NCBI GenBank assembly: GCA_024400895.1
Contig: JAKSMA010000013.1
Coordinates: 1 to 20,052, forward strand
Direction: 5' to 3'
Origin: Muribaculaceae bacterium
Lineage (GTDB): Bacteria > Bacteroidota > Bacteroidia > Bacteroidales > Muribaculaceae
Length of the DNA stretch: 20,052 bases
Part shown: one piece after another, positions 1 through 9,132 of the stretch
Layout of the letters: each line of letters opens with the position of its first letter
Position numbering within the stretch: the first letter of the stretch is position 1
Program-made: the position numbers and the translations under genes
Notes under the pieces: generated by a model
Told to the model about the DNA's origin: nothing
The model's database searches: none
The model's input: only the letters and a program-made list of their open reading frames with translations

Positions 1-990
1 GATATCGGTGCAGGTGTTGGTTTCAAGGATATCCGTACAGGTGATACCCTCTGCTCTGAAGATGCTCCTATCGTTCTCGAAGCTATGGACTTCCCAGATC
101 CAGTACTCGGTATCGCAGTTGAACCAAAGACTCAAAAGGACCTCGACAAGCTTGATCAAGGTCTCCAAAAGCTTGCTGAAGAAGATCCAACTTTCCAAGT
201 TGAATCTAACGAAGAAACTGGTCAAACCATTATCCGTGGTATGGGTGAGCTTCACCTCGATATTATTATCGACCGTCTTCGTCGTGAATTCAAGGTTGAA
301 TGTAACCAAGGTCGTCCACAAGTTACCTATAAGGAAGCTATCACTCAATCAGTAGAACTTCGTGAAGTGTTCAAGAAGCAATCTGGTGGTCGTGGTAAGT
401 TCGCCGACATCATCTGCCGCGTTGAACCAGTTGACGAAGGTCTCGAAGGCGATATTCAATTTGTTGATGAAGTCAAGGGTGGTGATATTCCTAAGGAATT
501 CATCCCTGCTATCCAAAAGGGCTTCCTCGCTGCTATGAAGAACGGTGTGCTTGCAGGCTACCCAGTTGAACAACTCAAGGTTACTGTGATTTCCGGTTCT
601 TTCCACCCAGTAGACTCTGACCAACTTTCATTCGAACTCTGTGCTCAACAGGCATTCAAGAAAGCTTGTGCTCAAGCAGGCCCAGTTCTTATGGAACCTA
701 TCATGAAGGTGGAAGTTGTCACTCCAGAAGAAAGTATGGGTGACGTGATCGGCGATATGAACAAGCGTCGCGGTCAAGTTGAAGGTATGGAAACCAGCCG
801 CAGTGGTGCTCGTATCGTTAAGGCTACAGCTCCTCTTGCAGAAATGTTCGGTTATGTAACAGCTTTGCGTACCATCACTTCTGGTCGTGCTACCAGCACT
901 ATGTCATTCTCTCATTACTCTCAAGTAAGCCGCGCAATTGCTGAAAAGGTGCTTACTGAAGTAAAGGGTAACGTTAACTTGTTGAAATAA
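1..990 (+). CDS. fusA: Elongation factor G, C-terminal part (5' end outside window)
   Basis: EF-G is the GTPase that drives tRNA-mRNA translocation on the ribosome and works with RRF in recycling. The frame is open from base 1, so 329 C-terminal residues are visible and the G domain is missing. The segment starts in domain II ([14 protein letters not shown]). Domain III carries the signature [10 protein letters not shown] at about residues 79-88. The domain IV tip has QSGGRGKFA and SFHPVDSD; the His of the latter (residue 202 here) matches the diphthamide-equivalent position. Domain V has [19 protein letters not shown] and [11 protein letters not shown]. rpsJ follows after 18 bp with no tuf between, as in other Bacteroidetes. 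Position in the ribosomal operon suggests the housekeeping EF-G rather than a paralogue. No internal break is seen. Confidence 0.97.
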   Translation, partial: DIGAGVGFKDIRTGDTLCSEDAPIVLEAMDFPDPVLGIAVEPKTQKDLDKLDQGLQKLAEEDPTFQVESNEETGQTIIRGMGELHLDIIIDRLRREFKVECNQGRPQVTYKEAITQSVELREVFKKQSGGRGKFADIICRVEPVDEGLEGDIQFVDEVKGGDIPKEFIPAIQKGFLAAMKNGVLAGYPVEQLKVTVISGSFHPVDSDQLSFELCAQQAFKKACAQAGPVLMEPIMKVEVVTPEESMGDVIGDMNKRRGQVEGMETSRSGARIVKATAPLAEMFGYVTALRTITSGRATSTMSFSHYSQVSRAIAEKVLTEVKGNVNLLK

Positions 991-1008
991 TTTTATTCAT
1001 AATATAAT

Positions 1009-1314
1009 ATGAGCCAAAAAATCAGAATTAAATTAAAATCTTACGATCACAACTTGGTTGACAAGTCAGCTGAGAAGATTGTTAAGACTGTGAAGTCTAC
1101 AGGTGCTGTAGTTAGCGGTCCTATTCCACTGCCAACTCACAAGCGCATCTTCACTGTTAACCGTTCGACTTTCGTAAACAAGAAGTCACGTGAACAATTC
1201 CAACTTTCAGCTTACAAGCGTCTTATCGACATCTACAGCTCTACAGCTAAGACTGTTGACGCGCTTATGAAGCTTGAGTTGCCTAGCGGTGTAGAAGTAG
1301 AAATTAAAGTCTAA
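1009..1314 (+). CDS. rpsJ: 30S ribosomal protein S10
   Basis: S10 is a 30S head protein and, as NusE, a partner of NusB in antitermination (family knowledge). The product is 101 residues, the usual size. It has the S10 start [17 protein letters not shown] and the loop [10 protein letters not shown] near residues 55-64. The ATG lies 18 bp after fusA in an AT-only spacer with no Shine-Dalgarno. The first twelve codons use AAA, AGA and TTA, and the body then switches to AAG, CGT and CTT. This gene opens the S10 block, but no separate promoter is visible, so it is probably co-transcribed with fusA. Confidence 0.97.
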   Translation: MSQKIRIKLKSYDHNLVDKSAEKIVKTVKSTGAVVSGPIPLPTHKRIFTVNRSTFVNKKSREQFQLSAYKRLIDIYSSTAKTVDALMKLELPSGVEVEIKV

Positions 1315-1381
1315 GAGAATTCCAACTCTCGTGTTAATCAAACAAAGTGATTCTAAGTAAATTTTTTAAAAATTAAGAGAA

Positions 1382-1999
1382 ATGCCAGGATTATTAGGAA
1401 AGAAAATCGGAATGACATCCGTATTCAGTGCCGACGGTAAGAACGTACCGTGCACTGTTATCGAAGTAGGTCCTTGTGTAGTTACTCAGGTGAAAACTGT
1501 TGAAAAAGACGGCTATGCTGCTATCCAGTTGGGCTATCAGGAAAAAACTGAAAAGCATACCAACAAGCCAGAAGCTGGTCACTTCAAGAAAGCCGGTGTT
1601 AACCCACAACGCCACTTGGCCGAGTTCAAAGATTTTGATGGTGAGTACAAACTTGGTGATACTATCACTGTAGATTTGTTCAGCGATGCCTCATTTGTCG
1701 ATGTAATCGGTACTTCAAAAGGTAAAGGTTTCCAAGGTGTTGTAAAGCGCCATGGTTTCGGTGGTGTAGGTCAAACTACTCACGGTCAGCACAACCGTCT
1801 TCGTGCACCAGGTTCTATCGGTGCTTGTTCTTACCCTGCTAAGGTGTTCAAGGGCATGCGCATGGCTGGTCACATGGGTGCAGAACGTGTAACTGTTCAA
1901 AATTTACAGATTATTAAGGTTATGCCTGAGAACAACGTACTCGTAGTTAAGGGTAGCGTTCCAGGTGCTAAAGGTTCAATTTTATCAATCGTTAAGTAA
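1382..1999 (+). CDS. rplC: 50S ribosomal protein L3
   Basis: L3 is an early-assembling 50S protein whose long loop approaches the peptidyl-transferase centre. The product is 205 residues, typical for the family. It begins [13 protein letters not shown] and carries [16 protein letters not shown] (about residues 113-128) followed by RAPGSIG. After SIG, E. coli has two Gln residues within four positions, in the area of the PrmB-methylated Gln150; here the sequence reads ACSYPAK, so no Gln is present. The 67-bp spacer before it is AT-rich and has only a small GAGA/TCTC hairpin (1315-1330). The stop overlaps the rplD start by one base (TAATG), which implies translational coupling. Confidence 0.97.
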   Translation: MPGLLGKKIGMTSVFSADGKNVPCTVIEVGPCVVTQVKTVEKDGYAAIQLGYQEKTEKHTNKPEAGHFKKAGVNPQRHLAEFKDFDGEYKLGDTITVDLFSDASFVDVIGTSKGKGFQGVVKRHGFGGVGQTTHGQHNRLRAPGSIGACSYPAKVFKGMRMAGHMGAERVTVQNLQIIKVMPENNVLVVKGSVPGAKGSILSIVK

Positions 2000-2622
2000 T
2001 GGAACTCGCAGTATATAACATCAAAGGAGAAGACACCGGGAAGAAGGTAACTCTCAACGACGAAGTATTCGCACTCGCCGAACCAAACGAGCATGCCGTA
2101 TATCTCGATGTTAAGCAATACCTCGCTAACCAGCGCCAAGGTACACACAAAGCAAAAGAAAGAAGTGAAGTTTCAGGTTCTACCAAAAAGCTCGGTCGCC
2201 AAAAAGGTGGTGGCGGTGCTCGCCATGGTGATATCAACTCACCTGTTATGGTAGGTGGTGGTCGCGTGTTCGGTCCACGTCCTCGTAACTATAGCTTCAA
2301 GTTGAATAAGAAAGTTAAAGCTCTTGCTCGTCGTTCAGCGCTCACATTCAAGGCTCAGAATGACCAGATCGTAGTAGTTGAAGACTTTAACTTTGAAGCT
2401 CCAAAAACCAAAGAATTCGTAAACTTTGCTAAAAATATTAAAGTTTACGGCGAAAAGATCGTTCTCGTTTTGCCATCTCAAAATAAGAACGTATATTTGT
2501 CTGCTCGTAATATCGAGAAGACTTTTGTGGTAACTGCTGCTGAGCTGAACACCTATCGCGTTCTTGACAACAAGAAGCTGGTGGTCACCGAAAGCAGTGT
2601 GGCTGTATTAAATCAATTTTAA
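1999..2622 (+). CDS. rplD: 50S ribosomal protein L4
   Basis: L4 is an early 50S protein. Its extended loop lines the nascent-peptide tunnel, and in E. coli it represses the S10 operon. The product is 207 residues. The tunnel loop is visible at about residues 45-100, with [15 protein letters not shown] and [15 protein letters not shown]. The C-terminal globular part ends VAVLNQF. The ATG overlaps the rplC stop by one base, so the start is well fixed. No E. coli-type S10 leader hairpin was found upstream in the visible sequence. Nothing is odd in the protein itself. Confidence 0.96.
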   Translation: MELAVYNIKGEDTGKKVTLNDEVFALAEPNEHAVYLDVKQYLANQRQGTHKAKERSEVSGSTKKLGRQKGGGGARHGDINSPVMVGGGRVFGPRPRNYSFKLNKKVKALARRSALTFKAQNDQIVVVEDFNFEAPKTKEFVNFAKNIKVYGEKIVLVLPSQNKNVYLSARNIEKTFVVTAAELNTYRVLDNKKLVVTESSVAVLNQF

Positions 2623-2624
2623 TC

Positions 2625-2633
2625 AAAGGAGGT
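2625..2633 (+). promoter_or_regulatory. Strong Shine-Dalgarno site before rplW
   Basis: The sequence AAAGGAGGT ends with its last G eight bases before the rplW ATG at 2641, ideal spacing for pairing with the 16S rRNA 3' end. Almost all other genes in this operon have AT-rich, SD-free starts, as is usual in Bacteroidetes, so this site stands out. It also fixes the rplW start. Confidence 0.85.
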
Positions 2634-2640
2634 AACGAAA

Positions 2641-2931
2641 ATGAACTTAATGATAACCCCTATCGTAACTGAAAAGGCAAACGCCATCAGCGAAAAGACT
2701 AATCGTTTTTCATTCAAGGTGTCTCCTGATGCCAATAAATACCAAATCAAAGACGCCGTAGAAAAGCTCTACGACGTTAAGGTTGTGGGTGTTAGCACAA
2801 TGAAGTACGAAGGCAAAAAGAAAATGCGCTATACAAAGCGTGGAATTCAACGCGGTAAGGTTGCTGCTTTCAAGAAAGCTGTTGTAACTCTTGCCGAAGG
2901 ACAAACCATTGATTTCTATAGTAATATTTAA
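2641..2931 (+). CDS. rplW: 50S ribosomal protein L23
   Basis: L23 sits at the exit of the 50S peptide tunnel and is the docking site for trigger factor and SRP (family knowledge). The product is 96 residues, near the usual 95-100. It has the family start [19 protein letters not shown], the core [19 protein letters not shown] (about residues 34-52), and the basic [15 protein letters not shown] segment. It is one of only two genes in the window with a canonical Shine-Dalgarno. rplB follows after 8 bp. Confidence 0.96.
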   Translation: MNLMITPIVTEKANAISEKTNRFSFKVSPDANKYQIKDAVEKLYDVKVVGVSTMKYEGKKKMRYTKRGIQRGKVAAFKKAVVTLAEGQTIDFYSNI

Positions 2932-2939
2932 TAAAACAA

Positions 2940-3764
<825 letters not shown>

Positions 3765-3783
3765 TTTGATTAAAAATTAAACT

Positions 3784-4053
3784 ATGAGTCGTTCATTAAA
3801 AAAAGGACCTTACATTAGTGTTAAGCTCGAAAAGAAGGTCGACGCTATGAATGAAAGCGGCAAGAAGAACGTGATTAAAACTTGGTCACGCGCATCAATG
3901 ATTGCTCCTGAATTCGTTGGTCATACCTTCGCCGTACACAATGGCAATAAGTTCATCCCTGTCTATGTCACTGAAAACATGGTAGGTCACAAGCTTGGCG
4001 AATTCGCTCCAACTCGTACTTTCCGTGGCCATAGCGGCAACAACAAGCGATAA
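3784..4053 (+). CDS. rpsS: 30S ribosomal protein S19
   Basis: S19 is a 30S head protein that forms a complex with S13 near the A-site and contacts the 50S subunit. The product is 89 residues, close to the usual 90-92. It starts [18 protein letters not shown] and contains the conserved [21 protein letters not shown] (positions 39 onward) and [15 protein letters not shown]. It lies between rplB and rplV as in almost all bacteria. The 19-bp spacer upstream is AT-rich with no Shine-Dalgarno. Confidence 0.96.
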   Translation: MSRSLKKGPYISVKLEKKVDAMNESGKKNVIKTWSRASMIAPEFVGHTFAVHNGNKFIPVYVTENMVGHKLGEFAPTRTFRGHSGNNKR

Positions 4054-4099
4054 TAGACCCGGGAACCAATTCATTTAGAAAAAAAAAGAATTAAATACA

Positions 4100-4510
4100 A
4101 TGGGTAAAAGAAAAAGATTATCAGCAGATAAAATTAAGGAAGCCAAGCGCGACCTTGCTTTCGCCAAGCTGAAAAATGTGCCAAGCTCTCCTCGTAAGAT
4201 GCGCTTGGTTGCAGATATGGTGCGTGGCGTTGAAGTGTTCAAGGCTCTCGGTCTCCTTCATTTCTCAAATAAGCAAGCTGCAGCTGACGTTGAAAAACTC
4301 CTCAAGTCGGCTATCTCTAACTGGGAACAGAAGAATGATAAGAAAGCTGACAGCGGTGAGCTCTACATCAAGGCTATCACAGTTGACTGTGCACCTATGT
4401 TGAAGCGCCTCCGTCCAGCTCCTCAAGGTCGTGGCTATCGCATTCGCAAGCGTAGCAACCACATTACCTTGACAGTAGATACAATTAAAAATGACAATAA
4501 AGACGCATAA
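4100..4510 (+). CDS. rplV: 50S ribosomal protein L22
   Basis: L22 has a globular surface domain and a long beta-hairpin lining the exit tunnel, where macrolide-resistance changes occur in other bacteria. The product is 136 residues against 110 in E. coli; the extra length lies in a basic N-terminal tail and in the middle ([16 protein letters not shown]). Conserved parts are [18 protein letters not shown] (about residues 26-43) and the hairpin [20 protein letters not shown] 46-bp spacer precedes it, containing the short palindrome CCCGGG. rpsC follows after 6 bp. Confidence 0.96.
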   Translation: MGKRKRLSADKIKEAKRDLAFAKLKNVPSSPRKMRLVADMVRGVEVFKALGLLHFSNKQAAADVEKLLKSAISNWEQKNDKKADSGELYIKAITVDCAPMLKRLRPAPQGRGYRIRKRSNHITLTVDTIKNDNKDA

Positions 4511-4516
4511 AGAATT

Positions 4517-5242
4517 ATGGGACAGAAAGTAAATCCAATTAGCAATCGTTTAGGTATCATCCGCGGCTGGGACTCAAACTGGTTTGGTGGCAGCAACTAC
4601 GGTGATACATTGGTTGAGGATAGCAAAATCCGCAAGTATCTCAACGTGCGTCTGGCTAAGGCTAGCGTTTCTCGTATTGTCATCGAACGCACTCTTAAGC
4701 TCGTCACTATCACTATCTGCACTTCTCGCCCCGGTATCATTATCGGCAAGGGTGGACAGGATGTTGACAAGCTGAAAGAGGAATTGAAGAAGCTCACCGA
4801 CAAGGACGTGCAAATCAACATCTATGAAGTTAAGCGTCCAGAACTCGATGCGCAAATCGTTGCAAACAACATCGCACACCAAATTGAAGGCAAGGTGGCT
4901 TATCGCCGTGCTGTGAAGATGGCTGTGGCTTCTACCATGCGTCTTGGTGCTGAAGGTATCAAGGTATTGGTTAGCGGACGTTTGAACGGTGCTGAAATGG
5001 CTCGTTCTGAAATGTTCAAGGAAGGCCGTACTCCACTCCACACTCTCCGTGCCGACATCGACTACGCACTCGTGCCAGCTCTCACAAAGGTTGGTTTGAT
5101 TGGTGTTAAGGTTTGGATTTGCCGTGGCGAAGTTTACGGCAAGAAGGACCTCGCTCCTAACTTCACCAACAATGGTAACGAACGCCGTGGTGGCAATGGT
5201 GGCCGTCGTGGTGGTTTCCGCAACAAAAAGAACAATCGTTAA
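4517..5242 (+). CDS. rpsC: 30S ribosomal protein S3 with Arg/Gly-rich tail
   Basis: S3 forms part of the mRNA entry channel of the 30S subunit. The product is 241 residues. It starts [20 protein letters not shown] type-II KH domain carries the GXXG loop as GKGG at residues 77-80, within [10 protein letters not shown]. The C-terminal S3 domain follows, with [16 protein letters not shown]. The last 27 residues or so form a low-complexity tail rich in Arg, Gly and Asn, including [13 protein letters not shown], which reads like an RGG box. Such tails vary in this family, so it may be disordered rRNA-contacting sequence. Start ATG lies 6 bp after rplV. Confidence 0.96.
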   Translation: MGQKVNPISNRLGIIRGWDSNWFGGSNYGDTLVEDSKIRKYLNVRLAKASVSRIVIERTLKLVTITICTSRPGIIIGKGGQDVDKLKEELKKLTDKDVQINIYEVKRPELDAQIVANNIAHQIEGKVAYRRAVKMAVASTMRLGAEGIKVLVSGRLNGAEMARSEMFKEGRTPLHTLRADIDYALVPALTKVGLIGVKVWICRGEVYGKKDLAPNFTNNGNERRGGNGGRRGGFRNKKNNR

Positions 5243-5267
5243 ACTTGATTTTATCAACTGAACAACA

Positions 5268-5702
5268 ATGTTACAACAACCAAAAAGATTAAGATACAGA
5301 AGACCATCAGACGGTGGTACACGCAAATACTCTAAGCGTGGCACTCAGCTCAACTTCGGCTCTTTCGGTATTAAGGCACTTGATTCAAAGTGGATTACCG
5401 CTCGCCAGATTGAAGCTGCTCGTGTGGCTGTGACTCGCTACATGCAACGTCAAGGTCAAATTTGGGTTCGCATTTTCCCTGATAAACCTTACACTCGCAA
5501 GCCTGCCGACGTGCGTATGGGTAAAGGTAAGGGTGATGTAGCCGGTTATGTTGCTCCTGTATTCCCAGGACGTATCCTCATTGAAGTAGAAGGCGTAAGC
5601 TATGAAATCGCTAAGGAAGCACTTCGCTTGGCATCTCAAAAGCTCCCTATTCCAACTAAGTTTGTGGTTCGCCGCGATTATGATCCATCTCAAACAGTGT
5701 AA
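5268..5702 (+). CDS. rplP: 50S ribosomal protein L16
   Basis: L16 binds near the A-site tRNA elbow and 5S rRNA and is a late-assembling 50S protein. The product is 144 residues against 136 in E. coli. Core motifs are [18 protein letters not shown] (about residues 28-45), [16 protein letters not shown], and [11 protein letters not shown]. The first 17 codons use AGA and TTA heavily before the gene changes to CGT/CGC, a clear example of the start-proximal codon shift in this operon. The 25-bp spacer has no Shine-Dalgarno. Confidence 0.96.
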   Translation: MLQQPKRLRYRRPSDGGTRKYSKRGTQLNFGSFGIKALDSKWITARQIEAARVAVTRYMQRQGQIWVRIFPDKPYTRKPADVRMGKGKGDVAGYVAPVFPGRILIEVEGVSYEIAKEALRLASQKLPIPTKFVVRRDYDPSQTV

Positions 5703-5715
5703 TTAATTGCAAGAT

Positions 5716-5916
5716 ATGAAAAAGGAAGATTACAAAGAATTGAACGATAAAGAACTCCTCGAACGCTTGGATGCAGCTGAGAAAGAGTATGTTCAAACTA
5801 AGATTCAGCATTCAATTTCTCCCCTCGACAATCCTGCAAAGATCACTGTCGACAGAAGAAATATCGCTCGTATGAAAACAGAAGTTCGCGCTCGCGAATT
5901 AAAAATTAACAAATAA
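5716..5916 (+). CDS. rpmC: 50S ribosomal protein L29
   Basis: L29 is a small helical-hairpin protein beside L23 at the tunnel exit. The ATG at 5716 gives 66 residues, the usual size, starting MKKEDYKELNDKELLERL. An in-frame TTG nine bases upstream (5707) would add three residues, but ATG fits the family better. The C-terminal half has the family pattern SISPLDNPAKITVDRRNIAR followed by ELKINK. It sits between rplP and rpsQ as expected; spacers are 13 bp and 12 bp. Confidence 0.94.
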   Translation: MKKEDYKELNDKELLERLDAAEKEYVQTKIQHSISPLDNPAKITVDRRNIARMKTEVRARELKINK

Positions 5917-5928
5917 TCCCAAACTGAA

Positions 5929-6186
5929 ATGGAAAAAAGAAATTTAAGAAAAGAAAGAATTGGGGTTGTTTCCAGCAACAAGGGTGACAAGACTATCACT
6001 GTAGCTATTAAGTGGAAGGAAAAACACCCAATCTATGGTAAGTTCGTTAACAAAACGAAAAAATACCACGCTCACGATGAAAAGAACGAGTGCCAAGTTG
6101 GCGATAAGGTTCGCTTGATGGAAACTCGCCCTTTGAGCAAAACAAAGAGATGGAGATTAGTTGAAATCATCGAAAAAGCTAAGTAA
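5929..6186 (+). CDS. rpsQ: 30S ribosomal protein S17
   Basis: S17 is an OB-fold primary-binding protein of the 30S body. The product is 85 residues, typical. It begins [20 protein letters not shown] and has [19 protein letters not shown] (about residues 44-62) and [16 protein letters not shown], the usual S17 C-terminal motif. The first ten codons are almost all AAA, AGA, TTA or GAA. It follows rpmC by 12 bp and precedes rplN by 8 bp with no Shine-Dalgarno at either start. Confidence 0.96.
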   Translation: MEKRNLRKERIGVVSSNKGDKTITVAIKWKEKHPIYGKFVNKTKKYHAHDEKNECQVGDKVRLMETRPLSKTKRWRLVEIIEKAK

Positions 6187-6194
6187 TTTAAATT

Positions 6195-6560
6195 ATGATT
6201 CAGACAGAAAGTAGATTATCAGTAGCCGACAACAGTGGTGCTCGTGAAGTACTCTGCATTCGTGTACTCGGTGGTACTGGTCGCCGTTACGCTTCAGTTG
6301 GCGATACCATCGTAGTTACTGTTAAGAGTGCTATTCCATCATCAGATGTAAAGAAAGGCACTGTATCACGTGCTGTTGTGGTTCGTACAAGCAAGGAAAT
6401 CCGTCGCCAAGATGGCTCTTACATTCGCTTCGACGACAATGCATGTGTATTGATCAATAATTCAGGTGAGCTCCGTGGTACTCGTATCTTCGGCCCTGTT
6501 GCCCGCGAATTGCGTGCCACAAACATGAAGATTGTTTCACTTGCTCCCGAAGTTCTTTAA
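6195..6560 (+). CDS. rplN: 50S ribosomal protein L14
   Basis: L14 is a 50S interface protein that contacts the 30S subunit and is the docking site for the silencing factor RsfS. The product is 121 residues, standard length, from [20 protein letters not shown] to APEVL. The central [23 protein letters not shown] segment ([19 protein letters not shown]) and [20 protein letters not shown] are clear family matches. It opens the spc block; no separate promoter is seen in the 8-bp gap after rpsQ. Confidence 0.96.
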   Translation: MIQTESRLSVADNSGAREVLCIRVLGGTGRRYASVGDTIVVTVKSAIPSSDVKKGTVSRAVVVRTSKEIRRQDGSYIRFDDNACVLINNSGELRGTRIFGPVARELRATNMKIVSLAPEVL

Positions 6561-6584
6561 TAATTATCACAGTTTTAATATTAA

Positions 6585-6902
6585 ATGGCTAAGTTACACA
6601 TAAAGAAAGGCGATACCGTTTGCGTTCTCGCCGGCGACGACAAGGGTAAAACTGGTCGTGTCCTGAGCATCAAAGCTAAGGAAAACCGTGCAATCGTTGA
6701 AGGTATCAATATGGTATCAAAGAGTACCAAGCCAAGTGCAAAGCATCCTCAGGGAGGCATTATTAAGATGGAAGCCCCAATTCACTTGTCAAACCTCAAC
6801 GTTGTAGATCCAAAAACTGGTAAGGCAACTCGTGTTGGTTTCAAGAAAGTAGAGGGTAAAACAGTACGTTATTCTAAAAAATCAGGAGAAGAAATTAAGT
6901 AA
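6585..6902 (+). CDS. rplX: 50S ribosomal protein L24
   Basis: L24 is an assembly-initiator protein of the 50S subunit. The product is 105 residues. A KOW motif is visible near the N-terminus ([20 protein letters not shown], residues 7-26). It is followed by [18 protein letters not shown] and the conserved [18 protein letters not shown]. The stop overlaps the rplE ATG by one base (TAATG), so the two are probably coupled. The 24-bp spacer before it contains a sequence block that recurs before rplR. Confidence 0.96.
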   Translation: MAKLHIKKGDTVCVLAGDDKGKTGRVLSIKAKENRAIVEGINMVSKSTKPSAKHPQGGIIKMEAPIHLSNLNVVDPKTGKATRVGFKKVEGKTVRYSKKSGEEIK

Positions 6903-7447
6903 TGGCTACAACTCTTAAGAAACAATATGACGAAAAGATTGCTCCAGCTTTGATGAAGCAATTTAACTATAGCAGCACTATGCAGATTCCAAAGCTCGTT
7001 AAGATCGTTCTTAACGAAGGTTTGGGCGACGCTACTCAAGACAAGAAAGTCATTGAGACTGCTATCAACGAATTGACCACTATCACAGGCCAAAAGGCTG
7101 TACAAACACTTTCGAAGAAGGATATTTCTAACTTCCGTGTTCGTAAGAAAATGCCTATTGGTGCTCGCGTGACTTTGCGTCGTGATCGTATGTATGAATT
7201 CATGGAACGCTTTATCCGCATCGCTCTTCCTCGCATCCGCGACTTCAAGGGTATTGCTGGTAAGCTCGATGGTCGTGGTAACTACACTGTAGGTATCACC
7301 GAACAAATCATCTTCCCTGAAATCAATATCGACAATGTTACCAAGATGACCGGTATGAACATCACTTTCGTTACCACAGCTAAGACTGACGAAGAAGGTT
7401 ATGCTCTCTTGAAAGAATTCGGTCTTCCTTTTAATAACGCTAAATAA
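6902..7447 (+). CDS. rplE: 50S ribosomal protein L5
   Basis: L5 binds 5S rRNA with L18 and forms bridges to the 30S head. The product is 181 residues, the usual size of about 179. Family motifs are IPKLVKIVLNEGLGDA (about residues 25-40), KKDISNFRVRKKMPIGARVT, PRIRDFKGIAGKLDGRGNYT, and the C-terminal GMNITFVTTAKTDEEGYALL. It starts inside the rplX stop codon. rpsN follows after 13 bp. No anomalies are seen. Confidence 0.97.
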   Translation: MATTLKKQYDEKIAPALMKQFNYSSTMQIPKLVKIVLNEGLGDATQDKKVIETAINELTTITGQKAVQTLSKKDISNFRVRKKMPIGARVTLRRDRMYEFMERFIRIALPRIRDFKGIAGKLDGRGNYTVGITEQIIFPEINIDNVTKMTGMNITFVTTAKTDEEGYALLKEFGLPFNNAK

Positions 7448-7460
7448 TTTTTCATAAAGT

Positions 7461-7730
7461 ATGGCAAAAGAATCAATGAAAGCCCGTCAGGCTAAGAGAG
7501 AACGTCTCGTTGCTAAGTATGCTGCTAAGCGTGCAGCTCTCAAGGCAGCTGGCGATTACGAAGCTCTCCAGAAGCTGCCACACAACGCATCTCCAGTTCG
7601 TCTGCACAACATCTGCAAGATGAGTGGTCGTCCAAAGGGTTATATGCGTCAATTCGGTATCTCTCGTATCGATTTCCGTGAAATGGCTTCTGCAGGCTTG
7701 ATTCCAGGCGTTAAGAAAGCAAGCTGGTAA
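7461..7730 (+). CDS. rpsN: 30S ribosomal protein S14, long zinc-free form
   Basis: S14 is a 30S head protein. The product is 89 residues, the long form. The short zinc form carries two CxxC pairs; here only one Cys is left, in [12 protein letters not shown] (about residues 50-61), so no zinc site can form. The C-terminus [18 protein letters not shown] is the classic S14 ending. Its position between rplE and rpsH is standard. An 83-bp spacer to rpsH follows, the longest in the spc block. Confidence 0.96.
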   Translation: MAKESMKARQAKRERLVAKYAAKRAALKAAGDYEALQKLPHNASPVRLHNICKMSGRPKGYMRQFGISRIDFREMASAGLIPGVKKASW

Positions 7731-7775
7731 TCATTTATCAAACCGCAATAAACAAAAAATTAGTATTAAATATTG

Positions 7776-7791
7776 TTCGGGATATTCCGAA
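7776..7791 (+). promoter_or_regulatory. Small hairpin in the rpsN-rpsH spacer
   Basis: The arms TTCGG (7776-7780) and CCGAA (7787-7791) can pair around a six-base loop. A flanking ATTG/CAAT pairing with one bulged T could lengthen the stem. It lies 22 bases before the rpsH ATG, in the largest spacer of the spc block. In E. coli, S8 represses the spc operon by binding mRNA at the L24-L5 junction; whether this hairpin has a related role is unknown. It has no T-tract, so it is not a terminator. Confidence 0.3.
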
Positions 7792-7813
7792 TCAATTTAA
7801 AACATTTTTTAAA

Positions 7814-8203
7814 ATGACTGATCCAATAGCAGATTATTTAACCAGATTGAGGAATGCGATCAAGGCACAACACCGTGTCGTTGAAATCCCTTCTTCAAAG
7901 CTGAAAAAAGAGATCACTAAGATTCTCTTCAATCAAGGTTACATCCTCAACTACAAGTTCGTTGAAACTGAGGATTCTCCTGTAGGTACAATCAAAATCG
8001 CGCTCAAGTACGACGCTGTCGATCACGTGAACGCTATCAAGTGCCTCACTCGCGTGTCACGTCCAGGTTTGCGTCAGTACACTGGCTACAAAGACATGCC
8101 AAGAGTTTTGAACGGTTTAGGCATCGCCATTCTTTCTACTTCTAAGGGTGTTATGACCAACAAGGAAGCTAAGGAACAAAAGATTGGTGGTGAAGTTTTA
8201 TAG
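7814..8203 (+). CDS. rpsH: 30S ribosomal protein S8, missing the usual last four residues
   Basis: S8 is a primary 16S-binding protein of the 30S platform and, in E. coli, the spc-operon repressor. The product is 129 residues. It starts MTDPIADYLTRLRNA and has SRPGLRQYTGYKDMPRVLNG (about residues 80-99) and STSKGVMTNKEAKEQKIGG. As I recall the family, S8 ends GGE(V/I)xCYVx; this protein stops at GGEVL. The TAG stop (8201-8203) also supplies the first bases of the Shine-Dalgarno for rplF. I see no nearby indel that would restore the ending, so this looks like a real short C-terminus. Confidence 0.95.
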   Translation: MTDPIADYLTRLRNAIKAQHRVVEIPSSKLKKEITKILFNQGYILNYKFVETEDSPVGTIKIALKYDAVDHVNAIKCLTRVSRPGLRQYTGYKDMPRVLNGLGIAILSTSKGVMTNKEAKEQKIGGEVL

Positions 8204-8208
8204 GAGGT
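8202..8208 (+). promoter_or_regulatory. Strong Shine-Dalgarno site before rplF, overlapping the rpsH stop
   Basis: AGGAGGT lies with its last G eight bases before the rplF ATG at 8216, the same spacing as the site before rplW. It overlaps the rpsH stop codon (TAG at 8201-8203), so ribosomes ending S8 would stop on top of the rplF initiation site. The other starts in the operon lack such a sequence. Confidence 0.85.
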
Positions 8209-8215
8209 ATTAATT

Positions 8216-8770
8216 ATGTCAAGAATAGGAAAATTGCCAATTCAGTTACCTGCCGGCGTAACAGTAGATTTGAAAGACAATGTATGCACCGTTAAGGGCC
8301 CTAAGGGCGAACTCTCACAATCTATCAATCCAAACATTGCTGTAGCGATTGAAGATGGTGTTCTCACAGTTACTCGTCCTGATGATTCTAAGGAATCTCG
8401 CGCTCAACACGGTCTCTATCGTGCACTCATCAATAACATGGTTGTTGGCGTAAGCACCGGATTTAAGAAAGAACTCGAAATCGTCGGCGTTGGTTACAAG
8501 GCCGAAGCTAAAGGTCAAGTTCTCCAACTTACCCTCGGTTTCTCTCACGCAATCTATTTGCAACTCCCTGCAGAAGTTAAGGTTGAAGCTAAGAGTGAAC
8601 GTAATAAGAACCCTCTTATCACACTCGAATCTGCCGACAAGCAACTTCTCGGTCAAATTTGCGCAAAGATTCGTTCATTCCGCAAACCTGAACCATATAA
8701 GGGCAAGGGTATTAAGTTCGTTGGCGAAGTTATTCGTCGTAAGTCTGGTAAAACGGCAGCTGCCAAATAA
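8216..8770 (+). CDS. rplF: 50S ribosomal protein L6
   Basis: L6 is a two-domain 50S protein near the sarcin-ricin loop and the factor-binding site. The product is 184 residues. It starts MSRIGKLPIQLPAGVTV. The domain junction has GLYRALINNMVVGVSTGF, then LEIVGVGYKAEAKG. The C-terminal domain has SADKQLLGQICAKIRSFR and PEPYKGKGIKFVGEVIRRK, the family signature. Start choice is firm because of the Shine-Dalgarno. rplR follows after 15 bp. Confidence 0.97.
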   Translation: MSRIGKLPIQLPAGVTVDLKDNVCTVKGPKGELSQSINPNIAVAIEDGVLTVTRPDDSKESRAQHGLYRALINNMVVGVSTGFKKELEIVGVGYKAEAKGQVLQLTLGFSHAIYLQLPAEVKVEAKSERNKNPLITLESADKQLLGQICAKIRSFRKPEPYKGKGIKFVGEVIRRKSGKTAAAK

Positions 8771-8785
8771 TAATTGATCACAGTT

Positions 8786-9127
8786 ATGATATCAAAAACT
8801 CAAAGAAGAAATAAAATCAAAGCACGTATCCGTGGCAAAATCAGTGGCACTGCTGCTCGTCCACGTTTGTGTGTGTTCCGTAGCAACAAGCAGATCTACG
8901 CTCAAGTAATCGACGACGTTGCTGCTAATACAGTTGTTTCTGCTTCTTCAAAGGGAATCACTGAAGGAACTAAATCTGAAATCGCTGCCAAGGTTGGTGA
9001 AGCTGTGGCTAAGAAGGCCATTGAAAAAGGTATCGAAACAGTTGTTTTCGACCGTAACGGCTTCCTCTTCCATGGTAGAATCAAATCACTGGCCGATGGC
9101 GCTCGCAAAGGCGGACTTAAATTTTAA
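8786..9127 (+). CDS. rplR: 50S ribosomal protein L18
   Basis: L18 binds 5S rRNA with L5. From the ATG at 8786 the product is 113 residues and starts [20 protein letters not shown], matching the family. An in-frame TTG at 8774 would add four residues and is less likely. Core motifs are [20 protein letters not shown] (about residues 26-45) and the C-terminal [20 protein letters not shown]. The start codon lies inside a sequence block that recurs before rplX. rpsE follows after 5 bp. Confidence 0.95.
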   Translation: MISKTQRRNKIKARIRGKISGTAARPRLCVFRSNKQIYAQVIDDVAANTVVSASSKGITEGTKSEIAAKVGEAVAKKAIEKGIETVVFDRNGFLFHGRIKSLADGARKGGLKF

Positions 9128-9132
9128 ACAAC

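Noticed and set aside
1315..1381. Hairpin GAGA/TCTC before rplC as a possible L3/L4 leader
   Set aside because: The stem is only four pairs and the rest of the spacer is simple AT-rich sequence, so there is too little structure to call a regulatory element.
4574..5344. Long open frame of 256 codons on the - strand opposite rpsC and the rplP start
   Set aside because: It mirrors the strongly biased codons of rpsC, has no family resemblance, and runs against a dense co-directional operon.
5707..5715. TTG start for rpmC
   Set aside because: The ATG at 5716 gives the usual L29 N-terminus and length.
8774..8785. TTG start for rplR
   Set aside because: The ATG at 8786 gives the family-typical L18 N-terminus; the four extra residues have no support.
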